The notes beneath the pieces were generated by a model. It saw only the letters and a program-made list of their open reading frames with translations, did no database searches and was not told the origin of the DNA. Shown here one piece after another: positions 32,787 through 41,047 of a stretch of 41,296 nucleotides of DNA. The position numbers were made by a program, and so were the translations under genes. Within the stretch, counting starts at the first letter, position 1. Every line of letters starts with the position of its first letter. Origin of the DNA: DASXYG01 sp036502625 (GTDB taxonomy: Bacteria; Actinomycetota; Actinomycetes; Streptosporangiales; Streptosporangiaceae); contig DASXYG010000135.1 of the NCBI GenBank assembly GCA_036502625.1, forward strand, positions 1 to 41,296, given 5' to 3'.

Positions 32787-33050
32787 GTGAAGCGCCTGTT
32801 CTGGATGTCCGTGGGCGCGGGCCTTGCCATATACGGGATGAAACGCGCCGAGCGCGCCGCGCGGAGATGGACCCCTGAGGGCGTCGCCGCGCGCGTCAAC
32901 CACTCCGTGGCCGGTGCGGGGGATACCCTGCGTGGCATCGCCGCCGATGTGCGGACCGGGATGGCCGAGCACGAGGCCGAGTTGCGCCCGCTGGTGATCC
33001 CCACCGAAGACGAACGAACCGAACCCAACGAACATAAGGACGGCCGCTGA
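32787..33050 (+). CDS. Small conserved protein upstream of alaS (DUF6167-like)
   Basis: 87-aa protein with a short hydrophobic N-terminus (KRLFWMSVGAGLAIYGM), basic centre (KRAERAARRWTPEG) and acidic end. Similar small proteins stand between DUF948 and alaS in actinobacteria. The DUF number is from memory. GTG 32787 is preceded by AAAGG. The stop shares one base with the alaS start (TGATG), so the two are coupled. No function known. Confidence 0.75.
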   Translation: MKRLFWMSVGAGLAIYGMKRAERAARRWTPEGVAARVNHSVAGAGDTLRGIAADVRTGMAEHEAELRPLVIPTEDERTEPNEHKDGR

Positions 33051-35740
33051 TGGAGTCGGCAGAGATCGTCCGTCGCTTCCTCACCTTCTTCGAAGAGCGC
33101 GGACACACCGTGGTTCCCTCGGCGAGCCTCGTCGCAGAGGATCCGACCCTGCTGCTGGTCAACGCCGGCATGGTGCCGTTCAAGCCGTACTTCCTCGGCC
33201 AGCGCAAGCCGCCGTACGACCGCGCGACGAGCTGCCAGAAGTGCGTCCGCACACTGGACATCGACGAGGTCGGCAAGACCACGCGCCACGGCTCGTTCTT
33301 CCAGATGCTCGGCAACTTCTCCTTCGGCGACTACTTCAAGGAAGGGGCCATCCCCTTCGCCTGGGAGCTGCTGACCGGCTCGGAGGGCAACGGCGGCTTC
33401 GGCTTCTCCGAGGAACGCCTGTGGGTCACCGTCTTCGAGGACGACGACGAGGCCGCGAAGATCTGGCACGAGGACGTCGGCGTGCCCAACGAGCGCATTC
33501 AGCGCCGCGGCCTGGAGGACAACTACTGGCACATGGGCGTGCCCGGACCCGGCGGCCCCTGCTCGGAGATCTACTACGACCGCGGCCCCGAATACGGGCG
33601 CGAGGGCGGACCGATCGCCGACGAGGAGCGCTACCTCGAGGTCTGGAACCTCGTGTTCATGCAGGACCAGCTCAGCTCGGTCCGTACGAAGGTCGACTTC
33701 GACATCGCCGGCGAGCTCCCGTCGAAGAACATCGACACCGGCATGGGCATGGAGCGCATGGCCGCGATCCTCCAGGGCGTCGACAACCTGTACGAGATCG
33801 ACACGAGCTGGAAGATCCTCGACCGCGCCGCCCAGTTGACCGGCGCGTCGTACGGCCGCGACACCAAGGCGGACGTCTCGCTGCGCGTCATCGCCGACCA
33901 CGTGCGCACCGCCACGATGCTGGTCTCCGACGGCGTGCTGCCCAGCAACGAGGGCCGCGGCTACGTCCTGCGCCGCCTGCTCCGCCGGTCGGTGCGCAAC
34001 CTGCGCATCCTCGCCGGCCACTACGACGCCGACGACCACCTGATGCACGCGCTCACCGACGCGACCATCGAGGCCATGGCGCCGCAGTACCCCGAGCTCG
34101 CCCGCGACGCCGCGAACATCCACACCGTGGTCGACGCCGAAGAGACGTCGTTCCTGTCGACGCTCCGCACCGGCACCACGATCTTCGACACCGCGGTCTC
34201 GGAGACGAAGCGCCGCGGCGAGCGCACCCTCGGCGGAAGCCAGGCGTTCACGCTGCACGACACGTACGGCTTCCCGATCGACCTCACCCTGGAGATGGCC
34301 TCCGAGCAGGGCCTGGCCGTCGACGAGGACGGCTTCCGGCGGCTCATGGCCGAGCAGCGCGAGCGCGCCAAGGCCGACGCCAAGGCCAAGAAGACCGGCA
34401 ACGCCGACGTATCCGCGCTGGCCACGATCCTCGACGACGCCGGCCCGTCGTCGTTCATCGGCTACGACACCCCGTCCGGCGACACCCGCGTCGTCGGCCT
34501 GCTCGCCGACGGCGCCGGCGTCCCCGCCGCGGGCAAGGGCTCCCAGGTCGAGGTCGTCCTCGACCGCACGCCCTTCTACGCCGAAGGCGGCGGCCAGCTC
34601 GCCGACCACGGCGTCATCGTCACCGAGGACGGCGGCCGCGTCGAGGTCACCGACGTGCAGAAGCCCCTGCCCGGCCTGATGGTCCACCGCGGCACGGTCA
34701 CCGAGGGCGAGGTCGTCGTCGGCACGAACGCGCTCGCCACGATCGACGCCGAGCGCCGCCGCGCGATCTCCCGCTCGCACAGCGCGACCCACATGGTGCA
34801 CGCCGGGTTCCGCGCCGCGCTCGGCGACACCGCCGCGCAGGCCGGCTCGGAGAACTCGCCCGGACGCTTCCGGTTCGACTTCACCGCCGCCGGCGCCGTG
34901 CCCCCGTCCGTCCTGCGCGACGTCGAGGACGAGGTCAACGCGGTCCTGGAGGACGACCTCGACGTCCGCGCGTACGAGACCTCCATCGACGAGGCCCGCG
35001 CCATGGGCGCGCTCGCCCTGTTCGGCGAGAAGTACGGCGACAGCGTCCGGGTCGTCGAGATCGGCGACTACTCGCGCGAGCTCTGCGGCGGCACGCACGT
35101 CCGCAGGTCCGGGCAGCTCGGCATCGTCAAGCTGCTCGGCGAGTCCTCGATCGGCGCGGGCGTGCGCCGCGTCGAGGCGCTCGTCGGCGTCGACGCGTTC
35201 CGCTTCCTCGCGAAGGAGAACGTCCTGGTCGCGCAGCTTTCGGAGCAGCTCAAGGTGCGCCGCGAGGAGCTGCCCGAGCGCATCAACGGCATCGTCACGC
35301 GCCTGCGCGACGCCGAGAAGGAGCTCGACCACCTGCGCGGCCAGCGGATCCTCCAGGCCGCCGAGCAGCTCGCCGCGAACCCGGCCGACGCCAACGGCGC
35401 CGCGTACGTCCCGCACCGCGCGCCCGACGGCGCGGGCGCGGACGACCTCCGCAAGCTCGCGCTCGACGTACGCGGCCGCCTCGGCGCCGGCCGCCCGGCC
35501 GTGGTCGCGGTCGCGGGCGTGCCGAAGGACCGCCCGGTGATCGTCGTCGCGGTCAACGAGGAGGGCCGTACGAACGGGCTGAAGGCCGGCGACCTCGTGG
35601 GCGTGGCCGCGCGCGTGCTCGGCGGCGGTGGCGGCGGCAAACCGGACGTCGCCCAGGGCGGCGGCACGAAGCCCGAGGCCGTCGACGAGGCGCTGCGTGC
35701 CGTACGCCAGGCCGTGTCCGAGCGGATGACCGGCGCATGA
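33050..35740 (+). CDS. alaS: Alanyl-tRNA synthetase
   Basis: 896-aa class II synthetase. N-terminal catalytic core (TLLLVNAGMVPFKPYFLG, CQKCVRTLDID, MLGNFSFGDYF), then the editing domain with its zinc ligands HSATH (His577, His581) and CGGTH (Cys679, His683), and the C-Ala domain with GGGGGKPDVAQGGG. It is the usual length. It shares one base with the upstream small gene and precedes ruvX by 34 bp. Confidence 0.97.
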   Translation: MESAEIVRRFLTFFEERGHTVVPSASLVAEDPTLLLVNAGMVPFKPYFLGQRKPPYDRATSCQKCVRTLDIDEVGKTTRHGSFFQMLGNFSFGDYFKEGAIPFAWELLTGSEGNGGFGFSEERLWVTVFEDDDEAAKIWHEDVGVPNERIQRRGLEDNYWHMGVPGPGGPCSEIYYDRGPEYGREGGPIADEERYLEVWNLVFMQDQLSSVRTKVDFDIAGELPSKNIDTGMGMERMAAILQGVDNLYEIDTSWKILDRAAQLTGASYGRDTKADVSLRVIADHVRTATMLVSDGVLPSNEGRGYVLRRLLRRSVRNLRILAGHYDADDHLMHALTDATIEAMAPQYPELARDAANIHTVVDAEETSFLSTLRTGTTIFDTAVSETKRRGERTLGGSQAFTLHDTYGFPIDLTLEMASEQGLAVDEDGFRRLMAEQRERAKADAKAKKTGNADVSALATILDDAGPSSFIGYDTPSGDTRVVGLLADGAGVPAAGKGSQVEVVLDRTPFYAEGGGQLADHGVIVTEDGGRVEVTDVQKPLPGLMVHRGTVTEGEVVVGTNALATIDAERRRAISRSHSATHMVHAGFRAALGDTAAQAGSENSPGRFRFDFTAAGAVPPSVLRDVEDEVNAVLEDDLDVRAYETSIDEARAMGALALFGEKYGDSVRVVEIGDYSRELCGGTHVRRSGQLGIVKLLGESSIGAGVRRVEALVGVDAFRFLAKENVLVAQLSEQLKVRREELPERINGIVTRLRDAEKELDHLRGQRILQAAEQLAANPADANGAAYVPHRAPDGAGADDLRKLALDVRGRLGAGRPAVVAVAGVPKDRPVIVVAVNEEGRTNGLKAGDLVGVAARVLGGGGGGKPDVAQGGGTKPEAVDEALRAVRQAVSERMTGA

Positions 35741-35774
35741 CAGCGCCAATTGCACCCGGCCCCCACTTGGGGCG

Positions 35775-36239
35775 GTGTCCTTGAGGCAGGGCGCCCGCCT
35801 CGGGGTCGACGTGGGCAGCGTCCGGATCGGCGTCGCGAGCTGCGACACCGCCGGGCTGCTGGCCACCCCCGTCGAGACGGTGCGGCGCGGGCGCGGTGAC
35901 TACGCCCGCATCGCGGAGATCGCCTCGGAGTACGACGTGATCGAGATCGTGGTCGGCCTCCCGACGTCCCTTTCGGGCGACGAGGGGCCGGCCGCGAAAG
36001 GCGCGCGCGCGTTCGCCGCCCGCCTCGACCGCCGCGTTCCCGGCGTTGACGTGCGGTTGTTCGACGAACGGCTCACCACGGTCAGCGCGCACGCCGGGCT
36101 GCGGGCCAGCGGCGTCCGCGGCCGCGACCGCAAAGCCGTGGTGGACCAGGCCGCCGCGACGATCCTGCTCCAGGCCGCTCTCGACGCCGAACGGTTGACG
36201 GGACGGCCCGCGGGCGAGAAGGTCGGGGCCAACTCATGA
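35775..36239 (+). CDS. ruvX: YqgF/RuvX-type putative Holliday junction resolvase / rRNA maturation nuclease
   Basis: 154-aa RNase H-fold protein with the conserved LGVDVGSVRIGVA strand (catalytic Asp), VVGLPTSLSGDEGP, and FDERLTT with the second acid. In E. coli the homologue matures the 16S rRNA 5' end. GTG 35775 or TTG 35781 are both possible. The end overlaps mltG (ATGA); alaS-ruvX-mltG-aroE is the standard actinobacterial order. Confidence 0.92.
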   Translation: MSLRQGARLGVDVGSVRIGVASCDTAGLLATPVETVRRGRGDYARIAEIASEYDVIEIVVGLPTSLSGDEGPAAKGARAFAARLDRRVPGVDVRLFDERLTTVSAHAGLRASGVRGRDRKAVVDQAAATILLQAALDAERLTGRPAGEKVGANS

Positions 36240-37393
36240 GCGACCTCGGGCTGTTCGACGACGAACGACGCGAACCCGCACCGTCCCGGCGGGCCGGAAC
36301 GCGTCAGGGCCGTCGCCGCCGCGGGCGTCGCCGTCGCCGCAAATCCAGCCCGCTCGCGCCGCTGGCCGCGGTGCTGGTGATCGCCCTGTTCCTCGGCGGC
36401 GTGGGCTACATCGGCTACTCCCGGCTGCGTGACTATCTGCACCCGCCCGACTACACCGGGGCGGGTACGGGCGAGGTCACCGTGAACGTCCACAAGGGCG
36501 ACACCGCGATCGACATCGGCGGAACGCTCCAACACGCCGACGTCGTCAAGAGCGCCGCCGCGTTCCGCAAGGCCGTCAAGGACCGCGGCGTCGGCGCGAA
36601 CCTCACGCCCGGCTTCTACCGCATGCGCAAGCGCATGCAGGCCGCGCTCGCGCTCACGCTCATCCTCAACCCGAAGTCCCGCGTCCAGGTCACCGTGACG
36701 ATCCGCGAGGGCATGCGGGCCAGCGAGGTGCTGACCGAGCTCGCCGGCAAGACGGGCATCCCGCTGCGCAAGTACCGCAAGGCCGCGGAGGACCCCACCG
36801 CCCTCGGCGTGCCGAAGTCCTGGCACCCGCACGGCATCGAGGGCTTCCTCTACCCCGCGACGTACAACGTGGAGCCGAACGCCACCGCCACCAGCGTCCT
36901 GAAGCAGCTCGTCGACCGCTTCGACCAGGCGTCGGACAAGCTCGGCATCGTGCACCGCGCGCACAAGATGCACATGACGCCGACGCAGGTGCTCACGGTC
37001 GCCAGCCTCGCGCAGGCCGAGGGCGGCACCACCGACGACTACCCCAAGATCGCCCGCGTCATCTACAACCGGGTCAAGCGCAACGACTACCTGCGCTACC
37101 TCCAGCTCGACACCACCGTGCTGTACGCCCTGGGCCAGCGCCGCCTGCGCGTCTACAACAAGGACACCCAGGTCAACTCGGCCTACAACACGTACAAGCA
37201 TCCGGGGCTCCCGCCGGGCCCGATCTCCAACCCCGGCGACGACGCGATCGACGGCGCCCTGCACCCGGCGCACGGCAACTGGTACTACTTCGTGACGACC
37301 GACCCGAAACGCAAGATCACGAAGTTCACGAACTCGTCGAAGCAGTTCGAGCAGTTCAAGAAGGAGCTGTACCGCAACATCGGAGGGGGCTGA
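36236..37393 (+). CDS. mltG: Endolytic murein transglycosylase MltG
   Basis: 385-aa YceG/MltG enzyme that cuts nascent glycan strands and may set their length. A cytoplasmic basic stretch (GRRRRGRRRRRKSS) precedes one membrane helix (about residues 42-62); the YceG domain follows outside the membrane. The expected catalytic Glu is Glu262 in ASLAQAEGGTTDDYPKIARVIYNR, and the end has the conserved PGPISNPGDDAIDGALHPA. ATG 36236 overlaps ruvX. Confidence 0.94.
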   Translation: MSDLGLFDDERREPAPSRRAGTRQGRRRRGRRRRRKSSPLAPLAAVLVIALFLGGVGYIGYSRLRDYLHPPDYTGAGTGEVTVNVHKGDTAIDIGGTLQHADVVKSAAAFRKAVKDRGVGANLTPGFYRMRKRMQAALALTLILNPKSRVQVTVTIREGMRASEVLTELAGKTGIPLRKYRKAAEDPTALGVPKSWHPHGIEGFLYPATYNVEPNATATSVLKQLVDRFDQASDKLGIVHRAHKMHMTPTQVLTVASLAQAEGGTTDDYPKIARVIYNRVKRNDYLRYLQLDTTVLYALGQRRLRVYNKDTQVNSAYNTYKHPGLPPGPISNPGDDAIDGALHPAHGNWYYFVTTDPKRKITKFTNSSKQFEQFKKELYRNIGGG

Positions 37394-37401
37394 CACACCC
37401 C

Positions 37402-38286
37402 GTGGGCAACACCGCGCCGCGGAGCGGCACGACGAGGGGTGGCCAGGTGGCGGGCGGGAAGCGCTGCGCCGTGCTCGGCGCGCCGATCGCGCATTCGCTG
37501 TCGCCGGTCCTGCACCGCGCGGCGTACGCCTCGCTCGGCCTGCGCGACTGGGCGTACGACGCGGTCGCGTGCGACGAGGCCGCGCTGCCCGGCCTGCTCG
37601 ACGGCCTGGACGCCTCCTGGGCGGGGCTCTCGCTGACGATGCCGCTGAAACGCGCCGTGCTCCCGCTGCTCGACGACGTCTCCGAGCTGGCCGTTACGGT
37701 CGGCGGCGCGAACACCGTGACGTTCCGCGACGGCCGCCGCCGCGGCGACAACACCGACGTCGCGGGCATCGTGGCCGCGCTCGCCGAGGCGGGAGGCCCG
37801 CCGCCGCGGTCCGCCGTGGTGCTCGGCGCGGGCGCCACCGCGGCGTCCACGCTGGCCGCGCTGCGCGAGATGGGCGTCGCCGACGTCACCGTCCTGGCCC
37901 GCGACCTCCGCCGTACGACGGACCTCCGGGAGGCCGCCGACCGCCTGGGTGCGGCCCCGGGCATCGCGCCCCTGGACGACATCAAGGACCACCTCGGCGC
38001 CGACCTGCTGGTCTCGACCCTGCCGTCCGGCGCCGCCGACGCCCTGGCCCCGCTGGTCGCCGGCGCGCCGCCCCGCGTCGTCTTCGACGTCGTCTACGCC
38101 CCGTGGCCGACCACGCTCGGCGCCGCCGCGGCCGACGCGGGCGCCGCGGTGGTCGGCGGCCTGCCCATGCTGGTCCACCAGGCCGCACGCCAGGTCGAGC
38201 TGATGACCGGGCGCCGCGTGCCGGAGACGGTCGTCGCGGACATGCGCGCGGCAGGCGAGTCGGAACTCGCCCGCCGCGCGTCCTGA
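37402..38286 (+). CDS. aroE: Shikimate dehydrogenase
   Basis: 294 aa from GTG 37402; GTG 37447, with GAGGGG at 7 nt, would give 279 aa and may be the true start. It reduces 3-dehydroshikimate with NADPH. Substrate site: SLSP in GAPIAHSLSPVLHRAAY, Lys83 in TMPLKR, Asp119 in DNTDVAG. The nucleotide loop is GAGATAAST. It closes the alaS-ruvX-mltG-aroE cluster; other aro genes do not follow in this window, infC does. Confidence 0.92.
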   Translation: MGNTAPRSGTTRGGQVAGGKRCAVLGAPIAHSLSPVLHRAAYASLGLRDWAYDAVACDEAALPGLLDGLDASWAGLSLTMPLKRAVLPLLDDVSELAVTVGGANTVTFRDGRRRGDNTDVAGIVAALAEAGGPPPRSAVVLGAGATAASTLAALREMGVADVTVLARDLRRTTDLREAADRLGAAPGIAPLDDIKDHLGADLLVSTLPSGAADALAPLVAGAPPRVVFDVVYAPWPTTLGAAAADAGAAVVGGLPMLVHQAARQVELMTGRRVPETVVADMRAAGESELARRAS

Positions 38287-38409
38287 CCACCCGCCGCGAC
38301 CAGGCCGTCGGGCACGCGCCACCGGTGCCGCCCGGCCGGCGCCGCTCAGGAGGCGCGATCGGGGGCGAGGCCGTGGTTCCGGGAATGCCGACACGGTCGC
38401 GGGTGCTGC
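38287..38409. other. Intergenic stretch between aroE and the infC promoter
   Basis: No gene seen. It contains only GC-rich spacer and a weak -35-like CCGACA near 38388-38393 ahead of the -10 at 38410. Together with the leader this makes a 387-bp gene-free gap. Confidence 0.5.
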
Positions 38410-38673
38410 TATTCTTTGCAGACGACTGCCCGGTGCTTATGGTGCCGGGAACGCAAGCGGAGATGTCTCCCACCTGGCCGACGTGTAGTCGGCGGGTCCG
38501 GTCGAACGCCGTCGGGCGTCGCGTGGCCAGTCCACGGGCGCCCACCCCCGGCGTTCGGTGTCCATGGCCGAGGCCATCGGGCACGGCAGCCCCGCATGCG
38601 TATAAGCAGCGGGGCTTTCCCAATGAGGGCTCCGTGTGGTCGCTGCATGAAGATCCATACACAGGGAGGCCCC
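38410..38673 (+). promoter_or_regulatory. infC promoter and structured 5' leader (candidate IF3/L20 autoregulatory leader)
   Basis: TATTCT (38410-38415) is a likely -10, giving a leader of about 250 nt. Hairpins seen: GCCGAC/GTCGGC near 38478-38494; a long compound stem with CGAACGCCG (38503-38511) pairing CGGCGTTCG (38549-38557) and inner stems GGGCG/CGCCC and CGTGG/CCACG; ATGGCC/GGCCAT (38564-38577); and AGCCCCGC/GCGGGGCT (38588-38616) followed by TT. The last resembles a terminator/attenuator ahead of the ribosome site. Confidence 0.7.
38588..38618 (+). terminator. Attenuator-like hairpin in the infC leader
   Basis: AGCCCCGC (38588-38595), 13-nt loop ATGCGTATAAGCA, GCGGGGCT (38609-38616), then TT. 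It lies 56 nt before the AUC start codon. It could end transcription early or be a binding site for L20 or IF3. Confidence 0.55.
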
Positions 38674-39255
38674 ATCAGCGCTGAACCTCGCATCAACGAG
38701 CGAATTCGGGTGCCCGAGGTCCGGCTCGTCGGTCCCAACGGTGAGCAGGTGGGCATCGTACCCATCGGCGATGCGCTCCGGTTGGCCCAGGAGGCCGACC
38801 TCGACCTTGTCGAGGTCGCGCCGACCGCACGGCCACCGGTCTGCAAGCTGATGGACTACGGCAAGTTCAAGTACGAATCTGCCGTCAAGGCCAGAGAGTC
38901 GCGCAAGAACCAGGCGCAGACGATCATCAAGGAGATCAAGCTCCGGCCGAAGATCGACCCGCACGACTACGCCACCAAGAAGGGCCACGTCGAGCGGTTC
39001 CTCAAGCAGGGCGACAAGGTCAAGGTCACGATCATGTTCCGCGGTCGCGAGCAGTCCCGGCCGGAACTCGGTTTCCGGCTGCTGCGCAGGCTCGCCGAGG
39101 ACGTCGAGGAGCTCGGCTCCGTCGAGTCCGCGCCGAAGCAGGACGGCCGCAACATGATCATGGTGCTCGGTCCGCACAAGAAGAAGAGCGAGACCAGGCC
39201 CGAGCGCGACGCGGCCCGCACCCGCCGTCCGGCCGCGCCGGGCGTGTCGAGCTGA
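38674..39255 (+). CDS. infC: Translation initiation factor IF-3, AUC start
   Basis: 193-aa IF3. The start is assigned to ATC 38674 because GGGAGG lies 4 nt upstream and the mature N-terminus ISAEPRINERIRVPEVRL matches actinobacterial IF3. ATG 38647 is in frame but lies ahead of that ribosome site and has none of its own. Non-AUG starts of the AUU/AUC/AUA class are a hallmark of infC, used for autoregulation since IF3 itself rejects such codons. Domains: N-terminal IF3 domain with DLDLVEVAPTARPPVCKLMDYGKFKYE, basic linker helix, C-terminal domain with RFLKQGDKVKVTIMFRGRE. First gene of infC-rpmI-rplT. Confidence 0.92.
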   Translation: MSAEPRINERIRVPEVRLVGPNGEQVGIVPIGDALRLAQEADLDLVEVAPTARPPVCKLMDYGKFKYESAVKARESRKNQAQTIIKEIKLRPKIDPHDYATKKGHVERFLKQGDKVKVTIMFRGREQSRPELGFRLLRRLAEDVEELGSVESAPKQDGRNMIMVLGPHKKKSETRPERDAARTRRPAAPGVSS

Positions 39256-39267
39256 CCGATAGCCTGC

Positions 39268-39288
39268 GCTGAGGGCGCGTCCCTCAGC
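39268..39288 (+). terminator. Hairpin between infC and rpmI
   Basis: GCTGAGGG, loop CGCGT, CCCTCAGC: perfect 8-bp stem 13 nt after the infC stop. It may partly end transcription or protect the infC message. Confidence 0.5.
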
Positions 39289-39416
39289 ACTTATGCATGC
39301 ACGGGCATGTCACGCGCACGACGCGGCATGCCACAGCGAGCGCCGCGGGCGCGCCGGCACCCGGGGGTGCCGCGCCGTCCGCGACGCGGTAGACGTACGA
39401 GGAGACGACGGCGACC

Positions 39417-39611
39417 ATGCCGAAGATGAAGACGCACAGCGGTGCCAGCAAGCGGTTCCGCAAGACGGGCACGGGGAAGCTGATGCGCCAGCGCGCCGGC
39501 CGCAACCACCTGCTGGAGCACAAGCCGACGAAGCGCACGCGGCGTCTCGACGGCACGGTCGTCGTCGCCAAGGCGGACGCCAAGAAGGTCAAGAAGCTCC
39601 TCGGCAAGTAG
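39417..39611 (+). CDS. rpmI: 50S ribosomal protein L35
   Basis: 64-aa L35, MPKMKTHSGASKRFRKTGTG at the start and the usual basic composition. GAGGAG lies 12 nt upstream of ATG, a little far. It stands between infC and rplT, as in most bacteria. Confidence 0.96.
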   Translation: MPKMKTHSGASKRFRKTGTGKLMRQRAGRNHLLEHKPTKRTRRLDGTVVVAKADAKKVKKLLGK

Positions 39612-39625
39612 CCGAAAGCCTCTCA

Positions 39626-39688
39626 GCGGCCCTGATCGGGCCGCGCACATCGTCGAACGACCAACCGGCGCCGTCCCACGGGCGCCGG
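39626..39688 (+). promoter_or_regulatory. Paired hairpins ahead of rplT
   Basis: Two perfect hairpins: GCGGCCC/GGGCCGC (39626-39644, 5-nt loop) and CCGGCGCC/GGCGCCGG (39665-39688, 8-nt loop), the second ending about 8 nt before the rplT ribosome site. They could mark a regulatory site for L20, which represses its own operon in other bacteria; this is inference. Confidence 0.5.
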
Positions 39689-39708
39689 CTACCACGAGGG
39701 AGTCGAAC

Positions 39709-40077
39709 GTGGCACGCGTGAAGAGGGCGGTCAACGCCGCCAAGAAGCGCAGGGTCGTCCTCGAAAGGGCGAGCGGCTACCGCGGCCAGCGGTCGCGTCT
39801 GTACCGCAAGGCCAAGGAGCAGATGCTCCACTCGATGACGTACTCCTACCGGGACCGCCGCGACCGGAAGAACCAGTTCCGGCGGCTGTGGATCCAGCGG
39901 ATCAACGCCGCGGCCCGGTTGAACGGTCTCAGCTACAACCGGTTCATCCAGGGCCTCAAGGAGGCCGGCGTCGAGGTCGACCGCCGCATGCTCGCCGAGC
40001 TCGCGGTCAACGACGCCCCGGCCTTCGGCGCGCTGGTGGAGACCGCCAAGAAGGCGCTCCCCGCAGGCGCGGCCTGA
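39709..40077 (+). CDS. rplT: 50S ribosomal protein L20
   Basis: 122-aa L20, VARVKRAVNAAKKRR at the start with the conserved QLY-type segment SRLYRKAKEQMLHS and NRFIQGLKEAGVEVDRRMLAELA. GTG 39709 follows GAGGGAG at 6 nt. It binds 23S rRNA early in assembly and in other bacteria represses its own operon. Confidence 0.97.
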   Translation: MARVKRAVNAAKKRRVVLERASGYRGQRSRLYRKAKEQMLHSMTYSYRDRRDRKNQFRRLWIQRINAAARLNGLSYNRFIQGLKEAGVEVDRRMLAELAVNDAPAFGALVETAKKALPAGAA

Positions 40078-40088
40078 ACCGGCCCTTT

Positions 40089-40904
40089 ATGGCGAGCGGC
40101 GAGGTGACCAGCGTCCGGTCCCCCCGGGTGAAGGGTGCCCGCCGGCTCGCCAAACGGGCGTTCCGGCAGCGTGAGCGGCGGTTCCTCGCCGAGGGGCCGC
40201 AGTCCGTACGGGAGGCGCTCGGCGTCCCCGGCACACTGCTCGAGCTGTACGCCACGGCCGAGGCCGAGCTTCGGCATGCGGATCTCACGGAGGCGGCGCT
40301 CGCCGCCTCCGTTCCGGTGTTCCGGGTCAGCGGCGAGGTCATGAACGAGCTCGCGCAGACGGTCACGCCGCAGGGCCTGCTCGCCGTCTGCGCGTTCCTC
40401 GACGTCCCGCTGGAGACCGTGATCGCGCGGTCGCCGAAGCTGGTCACGGTGCTCGCGCACGTACGCGACCCCGGCAACGCTGGAACGGTCCTGCGCACCG
40501 CCGACGCCGCCGGCGCCGACGCCGTCGTGTTCACCGACGCCTCCGTCGACCCGTACAACGGCAAGTGCGTCCGTGCGTCCGCGGGCAGCCTCTTCCACCT
40601 CCCGGTGGTCACCGGCGTCCGGTTCGACGACGTCGCCGCGCGGCTGCGGGAGACCGGGCTGCGGCTGCTCGCCGCCGACGGCACCGCCGACCGCGACCTC
40701 GACGCCCTCCTCGACGACGGCGCGCTCACCACGCCCACCGCGTGGGTGTTCGGCAACGAGGCGTGGGGCCTGCCCGCGGAGCTGGTCGAGCACACCGACG
40801 AGGCGGTCGCCGTGCCCATCCACGGCCGCGCGGAGAGCCTCAACCTGGCCACCGCGGCGGCCGTCTGCCTGTACGCCTCGGCGCGCGCCCAGCGCCGCCC
40901 CTAG
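40089..40904 (+). CDS. SpoU/TrmH-family rRNA 2'-O-methyltransferase
   Basis: 271-aa SPOUT enzyme. The N-terminal RNA-binding domain (SPRVKGARRLAKRAFRQRERRFLAEGPQSV) is of the L30e-like type; motif 1 is HVRDPGNAGTVLRTADAAGA, motif 2 VFGNEAWGLPAEL and motif 3 VPIHGRAESLNLATAAAVCLY, which makes the trefoil knot and AdoMet site. It follows rplT closely (12 bp) and in actinobacteria this order is usual. ATG 40089 has no strong ribosome site, so coupling to rplT is likely. Its last 29 codons recur, slightly changed, at 41201-41287. Confidence 0.92.
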   Translation: MASGEVTSVRSPRVKGARRLAKRAFRQRERRFLAEGPQSVREALGVPGTLLELYATAEAELRHADLTEAALAASVPVFRVSGEVMNELAQTVTPQGLLAVCAFLDVPLETVIARSPKLVTVLAHVRDPGNAGTVLRTADAAGADAVVFTDASVDPYNGKCVRASAGSLFHLPVVTGVRFDDVAARLRETGLRLLAADGTADRDLDALLDDGALTTPTAWVFGNEAWGLPAELVEHTDEAVAVPIHGRAESLNLATAAAVCLYASARAQRRP

Positions 40905-41000
40905 CGGGAACCGGCGCGCGGGGCCCGGCGTCTGACGTACGCCCGGATCGAGCGTCACCGGCTGTGAGCACGAACGCTGTGCCCTGTCGTCGCGGGGCGC

Positions 41001-41042
41001 TAGAGTCGTCCACGGTCCGGGCGTACGCGCTGAGGAGGTGAG
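41001..41042 (+). promoter_or_regulatory. Promoter -10 and ribosome site of the last open frame
   Basis: TAGAGT (41001-41006) fits a -10 and GAGGAGG (41032-41038) is a strong ribosome site, 9 nt before GTG 41048. Confidence 0.5.
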
Positions 41043-41047
41043 ATGCC

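Noticed and set aside
38416..38673. infC extended upstream to ATG 38416
   Set aside because: The extra codons lie over the structured leader, have no ribosome site and encode Arg/Gly/Pro-rich sequence absent from IF3.
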